Of a stretch of 14,635 nt of DNA, positions 7,395 to 14,635 are shown one piece after another. Source of the DNA: an uncultured Marmoricola sp. Its GTDB lineage: Bacteria > Actinomycetota > Actinomycetes > Propionibacteriales > Nocardioidaceae. The position numbers and the translations under genes were made by a program. Every line of letters begins with the position of its first letter. The stretch's first letter is position 1. The notes beneath the pieces were generated by a model that saw nothing but the letters and a program-made list of their open reading frames with translations, was not told the DNA's origin and ran no database searches. The stretch is taken from positions 1-14,635 of the forward strand of contig CALMMO010000277.1 in assembly GCA_937868455.1 (NCBI GenBank), read 5' to 3'.

Positions 7395-8705
7395 ATGGCT
7401 ACTAACTCACCCCTTCGCGTCGCCCTCCTGGGCTGCGGCGTCGTGGGCTCTCAGGTTGCCCGTTTGCTCGAAGAGCAAGCCGTTGACCTTGAGGCTCGCG
7501 TCGGTGCGCCGGTGGAGTTGGCTGGCATCGCCGTACGTCGACCAGAGCTGGTCCGCGACGGTCTCAGCGTCGCCAACCGGGCACTGCTGACCACTGATGC
7601 GATGGGTTTGGTGACCCGCGACGACATCGACGTGGTGGTCGAAGTCATCGGTGGCATCGAGCCTGCACGCAGCCTGATTTTGGCCGCACTTGAGCATGGC
7701 GCCAGTGTCGTGACCGCCAACAAGGCATTGCTGGCCGAAGACGGACCGACCCTCTATGCCGCCGCCGAAAACTCAGGTGGCGACCTCTATTACGAGGCAG
7801 CCGTTGCCGGCGCGATCCCGATCTTGCGTCCGCTGCGCGAATCATTGGCAGGTGACCAGGTCACCCGAGTGCTGGGCATCGTCAATGGCACCACGAACTA
7901 CATCCTCGACCAGATGCACACCAGCAATAAGGGCTATGACGACGCGCTAGAGGAAGCCCAACGGCTTGGCTACGCGGAGGCCGACCCAACCGCTGACGTC
8001 GAAGGCTTCGATGCTGCCGCCAAGGCTGCAATCTTGGCGAGCCTGGCCTTCCACACCCGAGTGACCGCCAGTGATGTGCACCGCGAGGGCATCTCTGAGG
8101 TGACCGCCGCCGACGTGAGATCGGCCCAAGAGATGGGCTGCGTGGTCAAACTGCTGGCCATCTGTGCCCTGGTTGACACCCCCGAAGGCCCGGCCGTGAG
8201 CGCCCGCGTGCACCCGGCGATGATCCCGGCCACTCACCCCCTGGCCAACGTTGGTGGGGCCTACAACGCGGTCTTCGTCGAATCCAAGGCCGCTGGCCAA
8301 CTGATGTTCTACGGACCCGGCGCGGGCGGCTCACCGACGGCTAGCGCAGTGCTCGGTGACCTGGTCACCGTCGCGCGCAACCGGTTGAGCCAGGTGCGCG
8401 GTGCGGGCGAATCGGCGTACGCCGACCTGCCGATCGTGCCGATGGGGTCGACCCAAACCAGATACATGGTCCAAATCGACGTCGATGACAAAGCCGGTGT
8501 GTTGGCCGAAATCGCCTCCACCTTCGCTAAGCACGACGTCAGCATCCAGACCGTGCGTCAAGAAGGCCGCGGAGATGACGCTGTGCTCGTGGTGGTCTCA
8601 CACCGGGCCAGCGACGCCGACCTGGCTGCCACAGTCGCGAACCTCCAGGCGCTGGCGTTCGTGCGCGAAGTCGTTAGCGTTTTGCGAGTCGAAGGGGATC
8701 AGTAA
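7395..8705 (+). CDS. hom: Homoserine dehydrogenase with C-terminal ACT domain
   Basis: Reduces aspartate semialdehyde to homoserine with NAD(P)H, the committed step towards threonine and methionine. It has 436 residues. The N-terminal Rossmann motif is [11 protein letters not shown] (Gly13-x-Gly15-x-x-Gly18); [13 protein letters not shown] carries the conserved Lys110; the catalytic domain has [11 protein letters not shown] and [20 protein letters not shown] with Lys210 as the likely catalytic lysine. Residues from about 356 ([20 protein letters not shown]) form an ACT domain, the usual site of threonine feedback inhibition in this family. The ATG at 7395 has GGGAAG 9 bases upstream. The stop overlaps the thrC start by one base (TAATG). 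No attenuator or riboswitch is recognisable in the 46-base leader. Confidence 0.98.
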   Translation: MATNSPLRVALLGCGVVGSQVARLLEEQAVDLEARVGAPVELAGIAVRRPELVRDGLSVANRALLTTDAMGLVTRDDIDVVVEVIGGIEPARSLILAALEHGASVVTANKALLAEDGPTLYAAAENSGGDLYYEAAVAGAIPILRPLRESLAGDQVTRVLGIVNGTTNYILDQMHTSNKGYDDALEEAQRLGYAEADPTADVEGFDAAAKAAILASLAFHTRVTASDVHREGISEVTAADVRSAQEMGCVVKLLAICALVDTPEGPAVSARVHPAMIPATHPLANVGGAYNAVFVESKAAGQLMFYGPGAGGSPTASAVLGDLVTVARNRLSQVRGAGESAYADLPIVPMGSTQTRYMVQIDVDDKAGVLAEIASTFAKHDVSIQTVRQEGRGDDAVLVVVSHRASDADLAATVANLQALAFVREVVSVLRVEGDQ

Positions 8706-9769
8706 TGGCTCACCAGTGGCGAGGTGTGATCGAGGAATACCGCGACCGGCTTGACCTCCCCGAAGGCACGCCCACCATCACCTTGCGCGAAGGTGGCACC
8801 CCGATGGTCGCCAGTGACTGGCTCTCTGAGGTCACCGGCGGCGAGGTGTGGCTCAAGGTCGAGGGCAACAACCCCACCGGATCGTTTAAAGACCGAGGCA
8901 TGACCGTCGCCCTGTCGGTGGCCGTTGGCCAAGGCGCCAAAGCAGTCGTGTGTGCCTCCACTGGCAACACCAGTGCGTCGATGGCTGCCTATGCCGCCAA
9001 AGCGGGCATCAAGCCGCTGGTGTTGATCCCGCAAGGCAAGATCGCGGCCGGCAAGTTGGCCCAAGCCATCGTGCACGGCGCCCAGGTGATCATGGTGCGG
9101 GGCAACTTCGATGACTGCTTGCAGATCTCGCGCGAACTCGCCGACAACTACCCCGTAGCCCTGGTCAACTCGGTCAACCCGATGCGGTTGCAAGGCCAAA
9201 AGACCGGGTCGTTTGAGATTGTCGACTTCCTTGGCGATGCCCCCGACGTACACGTGTTGCCGACCGGCAACGCTGGCAACGTCTCGGCCTACTGGTTGGG
9301 CTATCGCGAAGACCACGCCGCCGGGCGCAGCACCAAACTGCCCGTCATGCGTGGCTGGCAAGCCGCTGGTGCGGCCCCTCTGGTCAAAGGCGCCCCGATC
9401 CCCGACCCCGAGACGATCGCCTCAGCGATTCGCATCGGCAACCCGGCTTCATGGGACCTCGCCATGGAGGCTGCTGACCGCTCCGGCGGCAAGTTCCGCA
9501 TGGTGACTGACTCCGAGATCTTGTCGGCCCAGCGCGAACTCGCCTCACGCGACGGCGTCTTCGTCGAGCCCGCGTCGGCTGCTGGCGTTGCTGGCTTGCT
9601 GTTGGAAGCCCAGGAGGGTGTGAGGTACGGCGGGGAAAAGATCGTCGTCACCGTCACCGGCCACGGACTCAAAGACATCGACACCGCCATGTCCACCTTC
9701 ACCGACATCGTCGACAACGTGGTCGACATTGACGTGCGCGCCGCGGCTTCGGCCGCTGGCCTGGCATGA
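8705..9769 (+). CDS. thrC: Threonine synthase
   Basis: Converts O-phosphohomoserine to threonine and phosphate, PLP-dependent, cytoplasmic. The 354 residues fit the short bacterial class (fold type II). Visible motifs: [15 protein letters not shown] with the PLP lysine at Lys62, [17 protein letters not shown], the phosphate-cradle GNAGN (about 187-191) and [10 protein letters not shown] near the C-terminus. The start ATG overlaps the hom stop by one base, and the last four bases overlap the thrB start (ATGA), so hom, thrC and thrB are likely translationally coupled. The order thrC before thrB, although kinase acts first, is normal in Actinomycetota. Confidence 0.98.
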   Translation: MAHQWRGVIEEYRDRLDLPEGTPTITLREGGTPMVASDWLSEVTGGEVWLKVEGNNPTGSFKDRGMTVALSVAVGQGAKAVVCASTGNTSASMAAYAAKAGIKPLVLIPQGKIAAGKLAQAIVHGAQVIMVRGNFDDCLQISRELADNYPVALVNSVNPMRLQGQKTGSFEIVDFLGDAPDVHVLPTGNAGNVSAYWLGYREDHAAGRSTKLPVMRGWQAAGAAPLVKGAPIPDPETIASAIRIGNPASWDLAMEAADRSGGKFRMVTDSEILSAQRELASRDGVFVEPASAAGVAGLLLEAQEGVRYGGEKIVVTVTGHGLKDIDTAMSTFTDIVDNVVDIDVRAAASAAGLA

Positions 9770-10662
9770 GTTTCACCTCGGCGACCGTCACGGCATCAGT
9801 GCCGGCGTCGAGTGCCAACCTCGGCCCTGGTTTCGACTCCTTCGGGATCGCGCACGACATCCGCGACACCCTCACTGCTCGGGTGCACGATGGACCGCTA
9901 GTCATCGATGTCTCCGGTGAGGGTGCGCAGTTCGTGCCACGAGATGAGCGTCATTTGGTCTGGCGCGCGATGTTGGCCACCTTTGCCGCACTTGGCGTTC
10001 AGGCGCCTGGGGTGCACCTGACCTGTCGCAACACCATCCCGCATTCGCGGGGGATGGGCTCCTCGTCTGCGGCCATCGTCGGCGGCATCGCCCTTGCCCG
10101 GGGACTCGTTGAGGGCGCGTCGATGAGTGACGCCGAAGCATTGGATCTAGCCAACCAACTCGAAGGTCACCCCGACAACGTCGCACCCGCCCAACTGGGT
10201 GGCTTCACCATTGCTGGCACCGAAGGCGAACACGTCGTCGTCGCCCGACTCGATGTGGCACCGACCATCGCTGGTGTGCTCTTTGTGCCTACCCAGGCGT
10301 TGTCGACCAAGGTGGCTCGCGGGCTGCTTCCCGAGATGGTTTCCCACCGCGATGCGGCCGCGAACTCCGGCCGCGCGGCGCTGCTTGTCGCCGCACTCGC
10401 CGGACGACCTGAGTTGTTGTTGGCGGGCACCCACGACTGGTTGCACCAAGAGCAACGCCGCCCCGCGATGCCGTCGTCGTTGGCGCTCATTGACTCACTG
10501 CGCGCTGACCGGATCGCCGCCACTGTCTCTGGTGCCGGACCAACTGTCCTCGCACTGGTTCCTGCCGGGACCGAGACCGAAGTGGCCAAGCGCGCGCCCG
10601 GGGGTTGGGCGACGTACACCCCAAAGATTGGGGTCGATGGGGTCCACGTCACACGTTCGTGA
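9766..10662 (+). CDS. thrB: Homoserine kinase (GHMP family)
   Basis: Phosphorylates homoserine with ATP to O-phosphohomoserine, the substrate of ThrC encoded just upstream. It has 298 residues, typical for the family. Motif 1 is [18 protein letters not shown] (residues 12-29). The GHMP ATP-binding loop is [11 protein letters not shown] (Pro92-Ala102). Motif 3 is [11 protein letters not shown] near the C-terminus. [15 protein letters not shown] is also a family hallmark. Start overlaps thrC by four bases. It is the last gene of the argS-lysA-hom-thrC-thrB run; no strong terminator follows before the rho leader. Confidence 0.98.
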   Translation: MSFTSATVTASVPASSANLGPGFDSFGIAHDIRDTLTARVHDGPLVIDVSGEGAQFVPRDERHLVWRAMLATFAALGVQAPGVHLTCRNTIPHSRGMGSSSAAIVGGIALARGLVEGASMSDAEALDLANQLEGHPDNVAPAQLGGFTIAGTEGEHVVVARLDVAPTIAGVLFVPTQALSTKVARGLLPEMVSHRDAAANSGRAALLVAALAGRPELLLAGTHDWLHQEQRRPAMPSSLALIDSLRADRIAATVSGAGPTVLALVPAGTETEVAKRAPGGWATYTPKIGVDGVHVTRS

Positions 10663-10822
10663 GTTGGTTTGCTACTGTTTTACCTGCGTCACGGCGATGA
10701 TCTCGCCTGAGCCTCTCAACCAGAGCCTCGCGGCGCTTCTCTCAAACGATCTGGCTCCGCGGTGACCTGCCCGCAGAGTCGCTCTGCTGCGCTAGATCGC
10801 ACCACACACGGGGAAGGACCCC
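10663..10822 (+). promoter_or_regulatory. rho leader region with candidate -10, short upstream ORF and hairpin
   Basis: A 160-base gap before rho. TGCTACTGT (10671-10679 area; -10 TACTGT at 10673-10678 with an upstream TG) resembles an extended -10; no clear -35. This would give a leader of roughly 140 bases. Within it, an ATG at 10697 opens a 22-codon frame ending at TGA 10763-10765, without a visible ribosome binding site. A perfect 6-bp hairpin, GCAGAG-TCG-CTCTGC, lies at 10773-10787. The rho Shine-Dalgarno AAGGA sits between GGGG and CCCC, so a short stem could mask it. Rho autoregulation by leader attenuation is known in other bacteria; here it is only a possibility. Confidence 0.4.
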
Positions 10823-12595
<1,773 letters not shown>

Positions 12596-12608
12596 TTGTT
12601 CTTGATCC

Positions 12609-12651
12609 ACGAGGGGGCGGCCGGCTGGTCGCCCCTCGTTGGTTTTTGTTT
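12609..12651 (+). terminator. Intrinsic terminator of rho
   Basis: ACGAGGGGGCGGCC (12609-12622) pairs with GGTCGCCCCTCGT (12627-12639), with one bulged or wobble base and a GGCT loop. A T-rich run (TGGTTTTTGTTT) follows. It begins 13 bases after the rho stop. Stem strength and T-run make it a standard Rho-independent terminator. Confidence 0.85.
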
Positions 12652-12679
12652 CGGCTCGCCCTGGGGTTTGCGTGCTGCC

Positions 12680-12783
12680 GGACGTCATACGTTGCGGTCG
12701 TTATGGGTCTCGTTTCGTACGACGTTGACGCGGACGTCATACGAGACGGTTGCTATAGGGCTCGGTTCGTATGACGTTGCGCC
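12680..12783. repeat. Two tandem 52-base units, each with inverted ACGTCATACG ends
   Basis: Units 12680-12731 and 12732-12783 match at 40 of 52 positions by hand count. In each, ACGTCATACG (12682-12691; 12734-12743) faces its near reverse complement 44 bases end to end (12716-12725; 12767-12777). In the second unit the arms ACGTCATACGA/TCGTATGACGT are perfect over 11 bases; in the first, 9 of 10 match. The block lies between the rho terminator and the membrane-protein start, so it may be an operator array or promoter region for that gene (TATAGG at 12754-12759 could be a -10), or a decayed repeat element. Confidence 0.8.
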
Positions 12784-12830
12784 GCCTATGGTTCTCACCA
12801 TGCTTAGTACGTCGCTGGAGTCGAGGCGCC

Positions 12831-13613
12831 ATGATCTTTGAGCTACCGGTTCTGGCTGTGGCGCTGTTGGTGTCCTATGCGGTGGCCCTTGTTCGGCGTA
12901 GTCGGTTTGCGGACGCGCCGAACCTTTCGACCGCTCGCCACCAGTGGTGGCTGGTGCTCCTTGCATTAGCGGCGTCATTACTCACTCGGGGACTTGGCGC
13001 TGACACTCTGTGGGGCTGGGTGGTCTGGCTCGCACTGATGATGGGAGTTGCTTGGTTCGTGCGCGGTACTGGCTCGGCGCTAGTGCCAGTCGGGCGAGTT
13101 GCCGTGCCCATCTTGATCATCGCTGGGGCATGGATCGCTGCCGTGATTCCAGTTGCTTACACCTATTGGGCTTGCAGTCGAGACGGCTGGTCAACGTGCC
13201 TGGTGGGAGGCCCAGATTTCGGTGGGTCATGGGTCTCTGTGCCCCCGAAATCGATGGCGAGCGCGCTTGCCAATGGCATCAGCCATGCGCCGTACGCGCT
13301 GAGTCTGCTGGCGGCAGTGGCGGCCCTGTGGCTGTGGAGGCGCAACGAATATTCACGGCTCATCGCGAGCTATGCCGCGGCGGCGCTGGCGAGCATGAGC
13401 GCGCTGTTCTTTCTGCTGACCTATGTTCTGGTCTCGCTAACACTTCGAGGGTTGAACGGTGGTTACGGGCTACCCAAGATCGAACTCGCTGTCGACCTCG
13501 CCATGCTTGTCGTCAGCCTCGGTCTGGTGATCTGGTCGTTGAGCCGCTTGTTGTTGCCGCCCGCGCGGCTGGTTCCCGTGGGGGTTCCACCAGCCGGGGC
13601 GCCTCAAAATTGA
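12831..13613 (+). CDS. Unrecognised integral membrane protein, about seven helices
   Basis: I do not recognise a family. From the ATG at 12831 it has 260 residues. Hydrophobic segments at about 3-21, 38-53, 60-77, 90-113, 155-170, 178-206 and 218-242 suggest seven membrane helices; a short Arg/Pro-rich tail follows. The loop after helix four (WACSRDGWSTCLVGGPDF) has Cys115 and Cys123, which could form a disulfide if outside the cell. No signal peptide cleavage site or catalytic motif is evident. An in-frame ATG at 12771 lies inside the 52-base repeat; I prefer 12831, where GAGG stands close upstream and the protein begins directly with the first helix. It stands alone between the rho terminator and rpmE, an unusual insertion point in this conserved cluster. 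Codon use is that of a real gene. Confidence 0.85.
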   Translation: MIFELPVLAVALLVSYAVALVRRSRFADAPNLSTARHQWWLVLLALAASLLTRGLGADTLWGWVVWLALMMGVAWFVRGTGSALVPVGRVAVPILIIAGAWIAAVIPVAYTYWACSRDGWSTCLVGGPDFGGSWVSVPPKSMASALANGISHAPYALSLLAAVAALWLWRRNEYSRLIASYAAAALASMSALFFLLTYVLVSLTLRGLNGGYGLPKIELAVDLAMLVVSLGLVIWSLSRLLLPPARLVPVGVPPAGAPQN

Positions 13614-13654
13614 TGTCGCACTTCACCCAACTGTTTGGCACTAAACCTGGGATT

Positions 13655-13676
13655 CCGACACCAGATTTCGTGTCGG
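13655..13676 (+). terminator. Weak hairpin after the membrane-protein gene
   Basis: CCGACAC (13655-13661) pairs with GTGTCGG (13670-13676) around an 8-base loop, 41 bases after the stop. No T-run follows, so it may be a weak or Rho-assisted end, or part of the rpmE upstream region. The rest of the 13614-13765 gap must hold the rpmE promoter, but I see no convincing pair of hexamers. Confidence 0.3.
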
Positions 13677-13765
13677 CTAGGCGTTGGTGGCACACTTGGA
13701 CGCTGGCTCCGGTTCACGAGTGCACCAGTCATTCGACCCGGCGGCTTTAACCCGAAAGAGGACCC

Positions 13766-13975
13766 ATGAAGAAGAACATTCACCCTGACTACGAAATCAC
13801 CGAGGTTTCGTGCACCTGCGGCAGCACCTTCAAGACCCGCAGCACTGCGAAGAACTCCACGATTCACGCTGACGTGTGCTCCAACTGCCACCCCTTCTAC
13901 ACCGGCAAGCAGAAGATTCTTGACACCGGTGGTCGTGTGGCTCGCTTCGAAGCCCGTTACGCCAAGAAGAAGTAA
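13766..13975 (+). CDS. rpmE: Large-subunit ribosomal protein bL31, zinc-binding (C+) form
   Basis: A 69-residue protein of the 50S subunit near the intersubunit bridge. It begins [20 protein letters not shown] and ends [15 protein letters not shown], both diagnostic for bL31. All four zinc-ligand cysteines are present: Cys16, Cys18, Cys38, Cys41 (CTCG and [12 protein letters not shown]), marking the C+ paralogue that is replaced by a C- form under zinc limitation in many bacteria. The ATG follows AGAGGA with good spacing. Lying between rho and prfA is its standard actinobacterial place. The double palindrome follows the stop. Confidence 0.98.
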   Translation: MKKNIHPDYEITEVSCTCGSTFKTRSTAKNSTIHADVCSNCHPFYTGKQKILDTGGRVARFEARYAKKK

Positions 13976-14003
13976 GTGCCTCTGGCCGCTGAGCCACGCC
14001 GTA

Positions 14004-14080
14004 CTTCCCACTGAAAACTTGCGCTTCCCATGTGAAGTTTCACATGGGAAGCGCAAGTTTCACCGGGTACCCGGTGAAAC
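14004..14080. terminator. Double palindrome between rpmE and prfA (terminator-like stem plus 24-base perfect palindrome)
   Basis: Stem 1 pairs 14015-14036 with 14039-14060, 22 perfect base pairs around a 2-base centre (core GCGCTTCCCATGTGAA). Palindrome 2, 14057-14080, is self-complementary over 24 bases (centre CACCGGGTACCCGGTG) and shares bases 14057-14060 with stem 1. A partial third copy, CTTCCCACTGAAA, precedes at 14004-14016. No T-run follows. It could end rpmE transcripts as a T-less hairpin, in both directions, but it stands only 14 bases before the prfA Shine-Dalgarno AGGAG (14094-14098), so a leader-regulatory role or a palindromic repeat element is equally possible. Confidence 0.6.
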
Positions 14081-14103
14081 CGACCGACCCATCAGGAGAC
14101 CCC

Positions 14104-14635
14104 ATGTTTGAGGCAGTCGAGGGGTTGGTCGCCGAGCACGCCGAGCTGGAACCCCGTCTTGCTGACCCCGCAATCCATCAGGATCCTGCGCTGAGCAAGC
14201 GCCTGAACCAGCGATATGCCGAGTTGAGCGCGATCATCCGCGTTTACCGCGACTGGCATCAGTTGGGCGACGACATCGAAGCGGCCAAAGAGTTGGCGCA
14301 TGAGGATGAGTCGTTCGCTGTTGAGGCTGAGCAACTGGAGTCCACCCGCGATGAGGTGGCCGAAAAGCTGCGCAACTTGTTGGTGCCTCGTGATCCCAAC
14401 GACTCCAAGGATGCGATCTTGGAGCTCAAGTCGGGTGAGGGTGGCGAGGAGAGCGCACTGTTTGCTGGTGACCTGCTCCGGATGTACCTGAGGTACGCCG
14501 AAACCAAGGGTTGGCGCACCGAGATCATCGATGCCACCGATTCTGATTTGGGTGGCTACAAGTCGGTCACTGTTGCAGTGAAAGCGAAGGGCACTCCCGA
14601 TCCGGGGCAAACGCCGTACGCCTTGTTGAAGTTCG
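14104..14635 (+). CDS. prfA: Peptide chain release factor 1 (5' part, cut by right edge)
   Basis: Class I release factor that reads UAA and UAG and triggers peptide release. 177 codons are visible of a usual ~355-360. The N-terminal helical domain begins MFEAVEGLVAEHAELEPRLA; the PCRF domain follows with ILELKSGEGGEESALFAGDL and LLRMYLRYAETKGWRTEIID, strongly diagnostic. The codon-reading PxT-type loop and the GGQ catalytic motif lie beyond the edge. The ATG at 14104 has AGGAG 5 bases upstream. In related genomes prmC (hemK), the methylase acting on its GGQ glutamine, comes next. Confidence 0.97.
   Translation, partial: MFEAVEGLVAEHAELEPRLADPAIHQDPALSKRLNQRYAELSAIIRVYRDWHQLGDDIEAAKELAHEDESFAVEAEQLESTRDEVAEKLRNLLVPRDPNDSKDAILELKSGEGGEESALFAGDLLRMYLRYAETKGWRTEIIDATDSDLGGYKSVTVAVKAKGTPDPGQTPYALLKF

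Noticed and set aside
12771..12830. Upstream in-frame ATG that would extend the membrane protein by 20 residues.
   Set aside because: It lies inside the 52-base repeat, lacks a ribosome binding site, and adds an Arg/Trp-rich segment before the first helix; 12831 is better supported.

Overview
The window looks like the chromosome of a high-GC Gram-positive bacterium (Actinomycetota). The gene order argS–lysA–hom–thrC–thrB–rho–rpmE–prfA is the classic actinobacterial aspartate-family/rho cluster, and it also carries an actinobacterial kgd (fused 2-oxoglutarate decarboxylase), a Rho with a long Asn/Gln/Arg/Gly-rich insert, and a TANNNT-type leaderless promoter. I cannot name the genus; a Micrococcales-like lineage is my guess.

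Layout. Bases 1-2000 (minus strand) hold the N-terminal half of kgd, a TCA-cycle enzyme running off the left edge. A 184-base divergent gap contains a good promoter for tRNA-Arg(CCG) at 2185-2257. Bases 2305-3755 (minus strand) hold an accessory two-gene cassette: a small DNA-binding protein with an antitoxin/excisionase-type helix-turn-helix, followed by a 334-residue protein whose C-terminus resembles the DUF3039 zinc-type domain and whose N-terminal half has a RelE/HigB-like stretch. About 525 bases without a convincing gene follow (3756-4280). They contain direct repeats at the cassette promoter, a 22-base inverted repeat, and the argS promoter.

From 4281 onward everything is on the plus strand. 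argS (arginyl-tRNA synthetase) and lysA (diaminopimelate decarboxylase) are 2 bases apart. hom, thrC and thrB (homoserine dehydrogenase, threonine synthase, homoserine kinase) overlap by 1 and 4 bases and are probably translationally coupled. Together lysA-hom-thrC-thrB make lysine and threonine from the aspartate pathway. rho has its own leader and an intrinsic terminator. After it come a 52-base tandem repeat with inverted ends, an unrecognised seven-helix membrane protein, rpmE (ribosomal protein bL31), a striking double palindrome, and the first third to half of prfA (release factor 1), cut by the right edge.

The core genes are ordinary. The parts most deserving follow-up are the cassette inserted between tRNA-Arg and argS (a possible toxin–antitoxin-like pair with an unusual effector), and the three unexplained non-coding structures at 4072-4164, 12680-12783 and 14004-14080. 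No integrase, transposase, CRISPR array or rRNA is visible.
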